A DNA stretch of 64,000 bases from Timema cristinae (GCA_039000515.1 JBCFYV010011172.1:71807941-71871940), one strand, 5' to 3'; positions 12,180-25,145 are shown, counted from the first letter of the stretch. Program-made: numbers and translations. Notes: a model not told the origin generated them from the sequence alone.

Positions 12180-12945
12180 AAATATGATTACCCTTAGCTT
12201 ATATTAATATCTACTACTAGAACTTTGTTTTCAGTTTAAGCTGTAATGGTACGGTGAAATAGTTATATCTGTATTATTAGTTAATTTAATCCCGAGGCCA
12301 TTAACAGCTTCATTATCATTATCCGTTTCTACTTTCATTAGCAAAAATGCTTCTAAAAGTTTAGACAATAGCTGGGTGTCTTTATTGATATATTTAAGTT
12401 TGTAAAATGATCTTTACTTGCTTCTTGTGTTATCACTGAATAGATGATTTACGTTAGTCTTATAAATAACACCAAGAAACCATAAACGATATGGTTTTTA
12501 ATTTAATGCCATAATATATGTTAACACATTCATTCTAGGCACCTCAGACTTAATCACTTGAACATTTGTAAAATTGAATGAAAAAAAATTGACTTGAATG
12601 AATTTATTTATTTTAGTTTAATTAGCTCTGTCAGCCCAAACCAAACCGACTCAGTCCACATCTGCTCGTCAACGGCAAACCAGATGACGATGCCCTTTGT
12701 CCACAAACCCGACTTTCCTGGGACACATTCAATTTGGTTTATAAAATAACATGAGCATAGTGGTTAAAAAAAAAAGTTCACTTCACACACGACTCACTAA
12801 CCAAATTTATCCAATACTGCACAGCCAGTCTTGGTGCCAAAATATGTGTAATGGTTTACAGGACAAACGTATACACAGATAGTAAATAAATGTTTCAACC
12901 TCAGCAGGTCACCATAACCAATGAACTACGGTAATGAAAGCAATA
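12180..12945. other. AT-rich intergenic DNA
   Basis: No gene seen. The stretch precedes a minisatellite. Confidence 0.35.
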
Positions 12946-12949
12946 TATT

Positions 12950-13585
12950 CCCAGTAGGGGCCATTAGTATCAGGGGGACAAGTATGTGTATTTGCGGCGA
13001 GGATACGTATCTCCATGTGCTGCTCTTAGTATCAGGGGACAAGTATGTGTATTTTCGGCGAGGATACGTATCTCCATTTGCTGCTCTTAGTATCAGGGGG
13101 ACAAGTCTGTGTATTTGCGGCGAGGATACGTATCTCCATTTGCTGCTCTTAGTATCAGAGGGACAAGTATGTGTATTTGCGGCGAGGATACGTATCTCCA
13201 TTTACTACTATTAGTATCATGGGGACAAGTATGTGTATTTGCGGCGAGGATACGTATCTCCATTTGCTGCTCTTAGTATCAGGGGGACAAGTCTGTGTAT
13301 TTGCGGCGAGGATACGTATCTCCATGTGCTGCTCTTAGTATCAGGGGGACAAGTCTGTGTATTTGCGGCGAGGATACGTATCTCCATTTGCTGCTCTTAG
13401 TATCATGGATACACTTCTCTCCATTTGCTGCTCTTAGTATCAGGTAGACACGTGTCTCTATTTGCTGCTCTTAGTATCATGGATACACTTCTCTCCATTT
13501 GCTGCTCTTAGTATCATGGATACACTTCCCTCCATTTGCTGCTCTTAGTATCAGGTAGACACGTGTCTATTTGCTGCCACCAATA
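12950..13585. repeat. Minisatellite, 62-bp unit grading into a shorter unit
   Basis: About seven copies of a 62-bp unit run from 12964 to about 13400. The unit starts 'tagtatcagg', contains 'tgtgtatttgcggcgagga' and 'tacgtatctcc', and ends 'tgctgctct'. From about 13400 to 13580 the array changes to units of about 38 bp that keep 'atttgctgctcttagtatca' but replace the middle with 'tggatacacttctct' or 'ggtagacacgtgtct'. ORFs across it are products of the repeat, not genes. Confidence 0.95.
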
Positions 13586-13589
13586 TCAC

Positions 13590-14755
13590 AAGTATCCATT
13601 TGTTTCTTTGTTTCACGATGAACGTTGTTTACAAATAGTTATATATAGAAAATATCCCCCTCCCCCTGTGCTCAGACTGTCTATTTAGTTGAGGTTCGCG
13701 ATAGACTATATTGACTGTGATGAATTCTAGGTTTTAAACTGTTGGTGATTTTCCGCATGTAATTTATCACTGTTTCTTATCCTCTGACCATTTTAGTGTC
13801 GGTGATTTTATTATATTAACCGTTTTAAAATTATTATTTGTCAAATAATGATATTTTACATTGGCCCAATGAGTCCAATGTAAACCTTTTTCATAAATCT
13901 ATTTGATTGGCTATATCGATTAGCTTATTACTTTACATTAAAAACATCACACTAAACCTTTCGGTTCACTTATTTTCACCATCATGTGCTGGGACCAACT
14001 TAATCAATAGTTTTTATGACAATATATAATTAAAGATCGCCGACCCTGGTTTTCATTGAGAGTGAAAAAACTGATTTCAAGCCTGACATATTTAAAATGA
14101 ATTACATTAGCATGAACAACGGTATATTTTTTCTCTCAACTGACATTTAAATTTTAGTTAGTCTTTATGTTTGTTTATGTATATCGCGTTAGCTAAGATA
14201 TTAAAATAATGTTTCATACATGTTCTTAATGTGTGTTAAATATTTATGGAAATACGCTAAATATGGATTGATTGCTTAGGACAATATATAAAGACTCTGT
14301 CTATTAACATATGTTAATAGCATAGGAGGTTCTTCAACCCAACCAACATAATTTCTGTTTCTAGCAAAGCAACTCGACTGATAAACTGGTTTTAACTATC
14401 ACTGATAGTGGGACCTGCCGATAAAGTGGACAACTGTTATCTTCTTGGAACAAAGCCATGGGCAGATAAGGTCTACCACTTTTAAACTTAACGTTAGGGT
14501 TTTAATGCTCGCTCTTTTTACTACCGATACTGGTATTTAGTGACATGTTAGGTGAATAGTACCAGAAAGGTGACTAGTTCAATACTACAGTAAGAACCTG
14601 GTAGGAAGAACCTTTTAAGAAAATAACTTTTTTATAGTCATCATGAAAAACATTTTACTATATTGTTGATATTAATACTACTTTATAGGTATTTTGATAT
14701 AAATATCTGATCACAAGACTGTATAAATATATGAGAGTGTTTAAAGTTGGCTGCA
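13590..14755. other. AT-rich intergenic DNA
   Basis: No gene, RNA or clear repeat found. Confidence 0.4.
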
Positions 14756-14840
14756 CACTCGTCTAGCATTTGCGAGATGATCGATTCTAACAGATTCCAG
14801 ACGGCAAGTTGCGAGTTGGAACGGCCACCGCACACTCACC

Positions 14841-15163
14841 CACTGTTGCCAACTGTACTATCTGGATACTAGTTTTGATAATTTCACCACCAGAACAATC
14901 CAATTTTAGGATATTTTCTTAAAGTTATATCCTTTACCCCTGCTATAAAGTAACAAAATTTACATTAGTTATTCATTTTTTATGAAAATCTGTGGGTTTA
15001 TCAATATAATGCCAGATACACGTGTTGGAAATGACTTTTATACTAAACCCCTCTTTTTGTTGTTTAATTTAATCCTAGATAATTTTTTCTATCCTACCGG
15101 CCAAAATACAATCCACTTCAGGTCCATGTACTATCGCTAGAGACTATAGCGTTGGCAACACTG
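14841..15163. mobile_element. Non-autonomous hAT element, 323 bp
   Basis: The left end CACTGTTGCCAAC and right end GTTGGCAACACTG are inverted repeats; the canonical hAT start CAGTGTTGCC is changed by one base on the left. Both sides carry the same 8-bp flank CACTCACC (14833-14840 and 15164-15171), the classic hAT target-site duplication. There is no transposase ORF. Confidence 0.85.
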
Positions 15164-15473
15164 CACTCACCTTTCATATGTCGTGAGCATGTCCGCATCA
15201 AGGGAAGATGAGGTGTTGGCTCGTTGGCGAATAAGGAAACTAATTATGTGGTGGGGTGGATTCTTCCCTTCAATTCGTCGAACTTACCGAATAGTTTCGC
15301 TAGTATTGTCAGTGACTACTGGCTACAAACATTCATATGATTGTTGGTTGTGCAGCTTGACGCATGCGCAGTGCACAAGCGTCTCGCACGAGGGTGGCTG
15401 ACATTTGCGTTACATTTGTATGGCAAAACTAAACGTTACCTGGTTCTAGCATCCATCTACAGTAGCCCTATGA

Positions 15474-15680
15474 CTTCTTTGGTGCTGACTGACAGCTCAC
15501 AGCTGTCACTTCTGACAGTCAACATTTAGGTATATACCAAAATTTGTCAGAAGTTACAGCTGCTAAACACATGTTTTTGCAGATCATATGGTTCGGTGTA
15601 GGAATACATAATTTGGTCTGGTAACTTTTCAAAGCTGTCTGTTGTGAGCTGTCAGTCAGCACCAAATAAGCCATAGGGCT
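15474..15680. mobile_element. Short TIR element, 207 bp
   Basis: The left end 'agccctatgacttctttggt' continuing into 'gctgactgacagctcaca' is matched in reverse by 'tgtgagctgtcagtcagcac' then 'caaataagccatagggct' on the right. There is one small indel. It has no coding capacity. Superfamily is unassigned because no target duplication is clear. Confidence 0.65.
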
Positions 15681-15689
15681 AATTACCGT

Positions 15690-17840
15690 CCATTTTGTTG
15701 ATTTAAATGCGAATTAACACTAGTAACGTTGTTGTTTACCTTTAACCTGAAAAATAAAGAGCAACTACCTTGCTAACAGTACAAAGGAATTTCTTTATAT
15801 ATATATATATATATATCCCTTAATCAAAGATTATTAGTAAGAGAAATGTTTGAACTGGCTACTTTCAGAGCCAAATTGTGGCCAAAGACAAATATTTCAA
15901 GAAGTAGAAGAAGAAAATGACACCTTAGTTAAACTATATTTATATATTTTTATCTTCATATCTTTGGTCTTCCATCTTACGTCACTATTAAGTAACGCTA
16001 TTTTTTGAATGTGGGGATTTAATGTTATTTGGAAATTATTTAATAAAATAATAGGCGGATGAAAATTTAAAATGCTTAAAGTTTTGCGAATTTTTAAAAT
16101 AGAACTTGGATATTCCAAAGGTGGCTTTTACATATTATTTGATAACGCTACAAAAATTAAGTGTAGATTGTGAAACACCCGCGTTGACTGGCTTAGAAAT
16201 TTGGAAATAGAGATTTCCTTGTAATTTGGTGATTGGCGTGTCTGCGCGATACTCGCTTTTTTATCTGGTAAAAATAATTTGGTACAAGCTAGGTTGTTGT
16301 CTACCGTATATGTACAATGTATATTGTGTTTAAGGAATATAATTTAAAAAGATTCTTAACTAGTTTGTCATAAATAAGCCTTCATTATGAACATTGTAAT
16401 TAAATAGTAATAAAATATTATATAAGGTTGTTTTTTTAATTGATGTTATTTAAATACTTGTGTTTATAGCAGGCAAGGAATAGTCGAAAACATAACACCT
16501 TTTAGCTGTGATTTTTCTAATCATGGGAATATATTATTAAAGTTGATTTTCTGTAATTTTTAGCCCCCCGACTCCTTTACCTTAAGGTTGTTGTATTTTT
16601 GTTGTATTTTTACCAAAATACGAGTTTGTTTAAAGAAATACAATAATTTTCCACAAATCAGGATTTACTTTTGATTTAACGGTTTTTCTTTTTTTTCACC
16701 GAAATACATCAGTTCTTTATTTAACGAAATCCGGTCGTTTTATTTACTACAAACCAGGATCTCTATTTCCCACAAATCATGATCTAGCCTTTTATTTACC
16801 GACTTTTTATAACGAAATACAATGTTTTATAAATAAAATCTAATAGTTTTATTTATTACAAATCAGGGTCTTTAACGATGCCTAACTGGAATCGTTTAGT
16901 ATGATTTTGGTAAGGACAGTATCTGGTAGTTACTAAAGTTAGTTTTATTATTATATTCATATAAAGTCATCTGCAGCTGTCACTTTTGATAATTAATATT
17001 ATCAATGTCTATAAAATAACACAAATAATATAGTAACACGCTATGGCCTCAAAGAAAGATGTTCGTATGCTCTAAACTATTCTTTCAATCAAAGTCAGGA
17101 TATAGACATGTAACTTTTGTGTCAGCATCGCTCTTTGTCGTGTTCATACTATATCCAGCAGCAACTCAAACTATCAAACCCAAGGGGATAAAACGCGTTT
17201 TGTGAATGGTACTATCACTGTCCTAGGTTAAGTTAGGTTCTGTGTTCTGTGTTCTATAACAATAACCATTACAATGTGAATTGTTATCATTATATGATTG
17301 TTATAATTTAACCCTAACAAATGCCCATAATAGTTTTGGGTGTAGCTTAATTGATGCCTTGATTATTTGTTAACTTATATAACATAACTACACTATCACT
17401 CGTAAAAATGTGATATTGTAAAGTATAAAAAAGATATATAAATTAAGTTTTTACAAAAGTAGCTTTTTCCACGTACAAATATTAAAAAAAACTACTTTTT
17501 TTTGCTTCAAACTCACGTTTTTAAAATATCCACCTTTACTCACTTTCACTAGACTATTAAAACCATCAAAACACGCTTTTAATATAATCTAAAGCTATCG
17601 TTTTTTTATAGTGTTTGCCCACTCCTTCCCCCACTTACCAACCTGCATACTCCAAGGAGTGTTACCACCCCACCCCCACTCTACCCTTTTAATCTTCGTC
17701 TCTTATCAAACCAATTCTCCCTTTGGTTTTCTCGGTCAAGCGTAGATGTCCAGTCCATTTTCGTTTGTCACCCCCCATCTCCTCTTCTATGCGTATAATT
17801 AGAGTTACCTTTGTGAAGCGTAGCTCGTTATTTCTGTTCA
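15690..17840. other. AT-rich intergenic DNA with a degenerate repeat
   Basis: A (TA)n run lies near 15800-15817. Between about 16600 and 16870 there are several loose copies of a 60-70 bp motif combining 'aacgaaatac' and 'acaaatcaggat'. No gene is supported. Confidence 0.4.
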
Positions 17841-17849
17841 CTCGGTTGA

Positions 17850-18065
17850 CCTAGTTCCACAGTTGGATATTATTGCGCTGCGGGGTCGTTTGGGGGCTCC
17901 TTACACGGTCTGATCAAGTCTCCTCGGGACCTTGCCGCGTCAGGGGCGTGGTCAAACCGCTGGGTTGCGTCACTTGTCTGAATTCACCTGTTTGCTCCTG
18001 TAGAGATGGGAGCTAGTGAATACTGGGCCTCGTCTGTGGGCAGGATCACTGATAGACTCACTATT
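17850..18065. promoter_or_regulatory. GC-rich patch, possible regulatory element
   Basis: A roughly 200-bp island stands out against AT-rich flanks. It includes 'aggggcgtggtc', which resembles a KLF/Sp1 site, at about 17943. No splice-bounded ORF is evident. It may be an enhancer, a promoter or a conserved non-coding element. Confidence 0.25.
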
Positions 18066-18182
18066 TAAAGTTTCTTAGCCCCCTCACTTTTTTCTAAAGC
18101 AGTGGAACTAGGAATGTTTCATAGTACACTTAAAGTGCTATCCGCCTCGCTAATGACTCAGCCTTTGTGATTATATACCTTA

Positions 18183-18300
18183 TGCCCCGTACACACGGAC
18201 AATGTTTTCGTAATTAATTCCATAAACAAGCATGTATTGGAGTAATGACGGCAGCTATCACAACATAACCAGCGACGAACTACTACGAAATATGCGACTT
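18183..18300 (+). mobile_element. Truncated Harbinger-like TIR end
   Basis: It begins TGCCCCGTACACACGG directly after TTA, the same terminus and flank as the more complete element at 44254-45295. No matching right end is found nearby. Confidence 0.45.
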
Positions 18301-18949
18301 TCAGTAATACGGTCATCATTTACATCCTTGACTGGGAATAGCTACTGTTATCAACACAAGTAAAATTTCTTTCATAAGATGGTTTATATATTTATAAATT
18401 ATAAGTATTGTTGATTGATCCGGCCTATTTAATAACATATTATAATAAACATATATATAAAATACATTTAGACTAAATCCATTTCCATCAAACCTGGAAG
18501 ATAAAGAAAGGAATTACTGCTTAATTAATAAATGTATGAATACTTATACTAGGATTCTGATTCATAAAACCTTTTGGATATAGAAAATACAAACATATTT
18601 TTTGTGGATAACATTGACTATTAACATTGACATTAACTATACTATTAATATTATTTTATTGATAGTAATACTATTTATCAAAAGCGACAGCTGCATATCA
18701 CACGACTTTATTTATGTATGTATGCATATTGTTTTTGTAACGTTTGTAATTACCAAAATATTTATTATCGTCTAAATCGTACTTTAAACCTCTTCTGAGC
18801 ATATGTTTTTACCTGATGATTTTACAAAAACTAGGACTTGCGCTAGTACAAATTACGCACGCACAACTTTAATTATAATGTCTTGTTTTGTTAATAATTG
18901 TCACGATAGTCCTTCACAGAGTATTTGTTGACCTTGACTCAATTCATTG

Positions 18950-19215
18950 GTAATAATAATAATAGTAATAATAATATTTAGCACCGCGTCCTACTACCCG
19001 TTCGGGTTATACGCTCTAAGTACTAATTACGCTAATGGATTACGAATTGGGAAGGTTGAATTAGAGGAAATGAACCCGCATTTGCGTGGAGGGAGAGTGG
19101 AAAAGCATTTAGGAAAAAACACCCCCAGTTCACCCGACCGAGATTCGAACCTCGAATTCATTAGTAGATTATTTACGAAAACAACGCTCATGTGTAAGGG
19201 GCATAGCATGAGAAA
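18950..19215 (-). repeat. SINE family A, reverse
   Basis: The plus strand starts with the (TAA)n tail, then 'tagcaccgcgtc', 'ctacccgttcgggttatacg', 'aacccgcatttgcgtgga' and 'gattcgaacctcga', the reverse complement of a tRNA B box. It is well preserved except at the head. Confidence 0.75.
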
Positions 19216-21150
19216 CTTAATCGGGCACTCGCTGTGAGGTCTCTATTGTCCACTCTCTCTCTCTCTTTCTCCAGTGCTTTGAGACTTTCGACCTTAATAA
19301 TTGGAATGTTCACCGTACGGTTACGTCACGAATATAACTTGCTTAATTGCTCCCGCCTATGCTACGCGACAATTGTCCTTATTGTTATCTCAAAACCATA
19401 TGTATGCTTTCTTTTGGGTTGCTTCTGGAGATTATAAAATAATTTGAGTGCCCAGCATCTTGAAGTGACAGGTATACTAGGCCAGGGAATAGTCAGGGGA
19501 TCTGCTAGATCAAACGATAATACATTTCAGGGGATTGTAAGAGAAAGTAAATCTACTAGGTCAGGGGGATAGTTAGAGAAAATACATTGATTATCCTAGT
19601 TCATAGAATCCGTAGAAAAATGTCATATAATAACCATTAAGAAAGGTGGAATAAATTTGTTGAGTAGTTTAATGTCTTTTAAACTAATAAAACCCCTTCA
19701 AGATAATTCGAATTTCCTTGACAGGGATTAGAACCCTAGATATAAGGGGCCATTTCAATACCTTCTAAAACGGAACCTAGTATAACACCAAGTATATATT
19801 TAGCCTGACCTCTCTCCACTCCAACCTGTGCTACGTAACTTTTAATATCAGGAATGCATGTCATTAATTCATAAGGAAGATTTCAAACAATTTTGTAACA
19901 GTACTTTATTAATTTTATTTATTACAAGCTTGAAAAAAAAGTTCTAAACATATTACTTTTCATGTAGTAATAGTACACAAGTCGCTGTCATGCGCATGGA
20001 AATATTTGCTATCGGATGTGCCTAGGCGTTCGTAGTCGCGGGCAGGCAGCGTTCGAAATATTGTGCGTTTTCAACACCGTACACATTCGGAAATTTTCTT
20101 TAATTCTGTTTATTGAAGTGGGAATGTAAGGAACACGAGAAAATACCAATGTTTTTGCGAGTTTTTATCAAAACTTTTTTTTGGTAAAAATAAATCTATG
20201 CGAACATAGAGTTTAATTTTCTTCACATGGTGACCTCTACATTTGTTGAATATTTGTCATGAGCATAGCGGCATTAGATGACAAACTTTTTAAACGAAGG
20301 GAAAAATATTTTATGAAATTCCTGGACATCCTTGACCGATATTAAATAACTTTTGATAGCCTATCACCATCTGAAGAAAATTAAACTTATGTATCTATAG
20401 AAACAGTATTTGATTTATTTTAACCCAAAAAAGTGTTGCTATAAAAACTGGAAAAACATTAACATCTCGTTCCCTACATCCCCTCCTTAAGGGGAATCGT
20501 GCATGGCAACTTTTTTTTTAGAAAACAATTTTTTTTCACACCACAGTTGATTGTAATTTAGTATGTTTTAATTTTTTTTAAACAATTTTTTTTATATAAT
20601 ATATTTCCTTCATAAGTTCTTTTAACTGATTAAATTAGATGTTTTTACTATTCAAACCTACTCACTATGTTTGATTTGTTATGTTTGACTTGTAACTTGC
20701 TATAGATGCACGTATAAATATTTCAAAGCAATCGCTTGAATATTTTCTAAGTTATTAAGTATGTAGGTCTACTGCTACACATTAAAATTAAATTTTTAGG
20801 TAGCGGTTTGTTTTTATTTATCTACTTTATATCTTACAATATCAAGGTTTTTTCAAATCTATTAAACATTTATTTTACATTAATGGGAGATTGGTTCTAA
20901 GCCGTTATATGTTTGATTTTTTGCCTTTGTGAGGTCGGGTTATTAAAATAGCTTCGTCACCCTCTCGTATTGTCCACTGTTTTTGTTTGTCCACCGCCTC
21001 GCTTCAGACATATTTGCATGGATCTAGAATATTTGAGATGACTGAATAAGTGCGACTGTTGAGAACGTCTTAACTAAAATTTTATTTAGTTTTAAATCCA
21101 AACAAGTTCCCCTCATCATAGCCTTCAACATTCAGGCACTACCGCCAGAT
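19216..21150. other. AT-rich intergenic DNA, nothing recognised
   Basis: There is a (CT)n stretch near 19250-19270. The remainder has no supported gene or repeat. Confidence 0.4.
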
Positions 21151-21151
21151 A

Positions 21152-21265
21152 CAGGGCGTTCAGCGACCTGGAAAACAGCGAAATGTCAGAAAATTTGCCT
21201 GGCCAGGGAAAATTCTGGGAATTTCATCAAATTTCTGGGAATTTCATCAAATTTCTGGAATTTTT
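21152..21265 (+). mobile_element. Fragment related to the 28.2-kb hAT-like element
   Basis: It begins CAGGGCGTTCAGCGACCTGG and continues 'aaaacagcgaaat', matching in order the left end of the element at 28244 (CAGGGTTGCCACGCACCTGG, then 'aaaacaggg'). The repeated 'tctgggaatttcatcaaatt' resembles its interior. The right end is missing. Confidence 0.45.
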
Positions 21266-21412
21266 ACGTCTTCGCTAAAAAAATATACGCACATTTAATC
21301 TTCAGTGGTCAAAATAATAATTTTCTTTCATTTAATACTCACCGTGAAGCTTTTAATTTTGATGTCTCTGTTGTGCATACTAATCTCGATTCTCCAAGTC
21401 AACATGTGATTT

Positions 21413-21660
21413 GACCCGCTTCGGTGGCTGCATGATCTAAGGCGCTACTCTCGCAATAGACTATACTGCCGATGACGGGGAGACCAAGGTTCGAATCTCG
21501 GTTTGGTGTAATGAGGGTGGTTCTTTTTTCCTAAATGGTTTTCCACTCTCCCACTCAAATGCGGGTGAAATTCCTCTAAATATGACCTTCCTCATCTCTA
21601 AAATCACTAACATAATTAGTACATAAGCGTATAACCTAAACGAGTAGTTAAACGCGGTGC
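21413..21660 (+). repeat. SINE family A with class-II tRNA-like head
   Basis: The head has an A-box-like 'tggctgcatgatctaaggcg' and a B box 'ggttcgaatc' at 21489-21498, spaced as in a Leu/Ser-type tRNA with a long variable arm. The body blocks and the tail 'cgcggtgctaa' follow. Confidence 0.8.
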
Positions 21661-22084
21661 TAATGAATAAATTAAAAACTTGTGATTAGCATACCGTCTT
21701 TTCACCCCCTCTGCCTCTCATCTTTAGCTAAGTTGTGTAATGGTTATGCTAATGAGCAAGAATTTTATTACATTAAATGAAGAAGAAACTAAAACATTGA
21801 GTCTCAAAACGGCCATGCTGTACCATTGAGGCGAAAAAATGTCAGACTGTACTAGTTGGACTATGATGGGAAAGACATCGTTGAATTTTTAAGTTTATTT
21901 TGGCTGGGCACTCGATTATCTTTCACTTGGCATGTCAGGCCGACTTGCATGTGGGACCTCCTAATAAATACGATGAAATACTAACCACTCGTGCCCTATT
22001 CGATCATATATTAACATCATTTCCTTGACCTAAAGTAGATCCGCTGCACTCTTCCCTAGATACCCTTCATGGAGTGCTGGCGAA

Positions 22085-22335
22085 TTTTATTTTAGCACTG
22101 CGTCTTAATAACCGTCCGGGTTATACGCTGAGGTAATAATTGCGCTAATAATTTTAAGAATAAGAAAAGTTATATTTAGAGGAAGCGTACCCTCATTTAC
22201 ATGGAGAGAGTTGATAACTATTTTGGAAAAAAAATCTCAGTACACCCGACCAAGATTTGAACCTCGATCTTCTCGTCATCGGCATTCTAGTATACTGCGA
22301 GAGTAGTGCCTTAGACCATGCGGCCACTGAACTTG
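22085..22335 (-). repeat. SINE family A, reverse
   Basis: It runs from the tail ('tagcactgcgtcttaata') through 'atttgaacctcgatcttctc' to the head region ('gcggccactgaa'). It faces the copy at 21413 about 425 bp away. Confidence 0.8.
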
Positions 22336-22339
22336 GTCT

Positions 22340-24040
22340 GGCGTAGTTGACTTTGACTCTGGAGGCCATGTTCAATTTACGAGACGGGGTGCAATATTTA
22401 GCGTGTATTGCCGAATGTGGTTTCCCATCCTGAATATTCTCTTCAGTCGATTGAAAAGGTCTATACATTAGCATTAAACCCTAAACATAGAATAAGACTA
22501 AAATATTCCAGAAACAAAGACTAATAGTGGCTGTCAATTTGCATTTGGAATCTGGTTGTTGACTACTCGTGGTCTGCAGCTGCAGTTGGCGTCTTTAAGT
22601 TGCTCCGGGCGTGTGTTTGTAAAATAAGTTAAGGTACAAAGGGTAATTTTACTAAATGTTTTCCCCAATCGCTCTTCTGCAAATGAAGATATATTTATAT
22701 CAAAATATACCTTCATCTTCTATTTGTAAAGGAAGTACTGATGTGAAACTTGCCCATCCTATTCGAGTTTAAGTAGGTGTCATCTTGTATGTATTATAGC
22801 GCCGCATTTGAGGCGTACTCAGTATGACCATGAAACTAGCCTTTGGTATTCATCCGCTACGCATTAGTTATGTGCTGTCACTTTACAGCGCCGGCCTGGT
22901 TGGCAAAAGATATTTACTGGGTGGATGTCCATGGAACTCTTTTTAAGTATTTTTTTTTGCCGATTGAAAAGGGCATAATTACCTTGGATAAATTTACTAT
23001 AAGACTATAACCTAGCTAATAAGTCTTAACACGAGGGCTATTTAATGACTTAATCTATTGGGTAGAAATGAGGATTTTAGTGAAAAGAACTAGAGATGTT
23101 AAAACTACAGTGGTAAATCACACGTGGAAAATTATTTCCCATTACTTCAGGCCGACATTCGAACCTAAACCTTCCTCGTCACCTGTGACACAGACCAGTC
23201 TACTACAAACCTGGACTCCACACCAAAAAATTGCTCTTTATACAGAGTCCTGCTTCTTAAGTTCCTAATACGTACAGCTCCGTAGAAGTTGGATCATCTT
23301 TATCTTTCTAAGGACTAGTCGATACGGACTGTTAACTGCTCAGGGCTACCAATCACAGCAAAGTAAATATGTGCGAGCGTATTGAAATTAAAGTACCAAC
23401 TGCAGCGAAAGGATTCTTTACTGTGGAAACAAATCTAAAATGAAATGATAGTTTCTTAAAAATTTAAATATTAAGTTCCCAGAAAGAATGGCATCGTTTT
23501 ATTTTTGTTAAACTTTGCATTAGTATATTAATAATCTATATATATATATATATATATCACTTCTTCTTGCTTCCAGACAATTTTCTTTAAAAGAGTTTAA
23601 TTGTACGTAATCTCCGACTTTCTCACTCGTTGGCCCGGTCACGTGATTATGATACGGACTGTGTAGTAGACACGATTTACATTTCTAAGGAGCATTAAAT
23701 ACTTAAGGACTATACGGATGCGTAGCTTACGGACTCTGTAAACGAGGCTTTATACCTAATACCACGTGACCATATGTACAGGTAACAGTTCAGTTTCACC
23801 CAAACTGACCTATTAGTCATTTTTAATCAATGCACTTCTTTAGTTAATCGATGTCTAATTTCTCCCCCCCCCTCCCCCCGGCCCCCGCCACATTGCATGC
23901 AGGCTCATTTTAGTCAAAAAAGGGTGGCTGCCTAGTTTTTTACATTTATTGTAAACTTAACTAGATGTTTAGGTTATTTAGTTGGGCTCAGTTTCTGCGC
24001 AATCCACATTCTATGTTATTTATGAGTAATTATTATTTTT
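22340..24040. other. Intergenic or intronic DNA with repeat relics
   Basis: It holds a relative of the 5038 MITE (about 22745-22860), a decayed reverse SINE (about 23035-23210), a (TA)n run (about 23537-23557) and a C-rich tract (23862-23888). A short CACGTG-bounded inverted repeat lies at about 23637-23772 ('ggtcacgtgattat' versus 'accacgtgacc'). No gene is supported before 24049. Confidence 0.4.
23862..23888. repeat. C-rich tract, possible G-quadruplex on the minus strand
   Basis: Runs of nine, six and five Cs separated by one or two bases could form a G-quadruplex on the complementary strand. Confidence 0.5.
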
Positions 24041-24048
24041 GTTCCCAG

Positions 24049-24091
24049 GTAAGCAGTACGTCCTGGTGTTTGTCCCGAAGGCCTTCTTAAA
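24049..24091 (+). CDS. Candidate 43-nt internal coding exon
   Basis: A strong acceptor (T/C-rich 'atttttgttcccag') precedes position 24049, and a strong donor (A|GTAAGT) follows 24091. Between them only one full frame is open; it reads (G)KQYVLVFVPKAFL(K), taking two bases from the start and leaving two at the end. GC content and codon use are coding-like in an otherwise AT-rich tract. It would be one exon of a multi-exon gene whose other exons I did not find. The 'YVLVFVPKAF' pattern loosely recalls the first domain of alpha-2-macroglobulin/TEP proteins, but 14 residues are too few to assign it. Confidence 0.4.
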
Positions 24092-24109
24092 GTAAGTATG
24101 CTGGGAGTT

Positions 24110-24840
24110 TCACTCAATCTAGCGGTTAGTACGTGCTGTGAAAACACGACTCTCCCTTGGTATACCTATGATATGCGCACGATTTGCACACTACAAACCT
24201 GGCGCGAAGAAAGTTGACCTAACACAATTGTGGCAGGAAAACGGGGAAGCACACAATTTCACTAATAACTCCTGTCTGAAATTCTAACGGTTTCTTGATT
24301 GATTTCTTACCATGGGTTCACACGTTCGCCGTAAAGCAAAGGCAGAACAGGGACGTGGTCATGTGGCGAGCTCTCAAACAATCACGATATTTTAGTGCTA
24401 TCCGTTTCGCACGCCTGGCATTAGTTGAAATATGTTCACTTTGTCCACTGGGCCGCGCAGATCTGCTTGTAAGAGCCAATCATCGCAAAGCTAATTGTTT
24501 CTCATAATAAATTACACGTGTCAACATCACTTAATAATACAACTGTCGACATGGTAATATTAACCTAAAATACATATTTTTTCCACTCAAAAATAAAACT
24601 TGTTGGTAACCGGGTGTTTCTTGTTTGCGTTGTAAAGCCTCATATGTAAACACACATTTCTGCAAGAGTATGCAGATTCTGCTCAACTTTCGTCGGACGT
24701 GTGAATCAAACTCTAATCTATTATGACGTATTCGCGCACGCGTCCTCATACCCATGAGTTTCTTATTCCTATGCAAATATGCAGATAGTTCGGATGAGTA
24801 ATAAGATCTGGAACACGGACAAAAAAAATCGAAATCATTT
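24110..24840. other. Intergenic or intronic DNA
   Basis: No second exon could be recognised downstream of the 24049 candidate. No repeats stand out. Confidence 0.35.
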
Positions 24841-24844
24841 CCTA

Positions 24845-25145
24845 AGGGGTGACCTGGCGGTCTAGGGTTAAGGTGTCAGACTTCTATGCTGGGTGGTCCG
24901 GGGTTCAATCCTCAGTCCCGACACAGATGTATCTGATCGCCAAACCCTTCCTTCACATTTGACAAGACGTGTATTAATCACAACTTGTGAATGTGGGGAA
25001 TGCCAGGCCTCCACCGTGGTTCGGGTCCCACGTTAAACTGTAGGTCCTCCATTTCATCTCACAATCACCCTACCATTACACATTAGTGTAAGTGCATATA
25101 ACCTAAACAGGTAATAAGATGCGGTGCTAATAATAATAATTATTT
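24845..25145 (+). repeat. SINE family B
   Basis: The head differs from family A: 'gtgacctggcggtctagggt', then B-box-like 'ggttcaatcctc'. The body is specific ('aatgccaggcctccaccgtg', 'accctaccattacacattag'). The 3' tail ('taacctaaacaggtaataag', 'gcggtgctaataataat') matches family A. Confidence 0.8.

Noticed and set aside
12921..13214. 97- and 91-codon ORFs on both strands
   Set aside because: They are translations of the 62-bp minisatellite.
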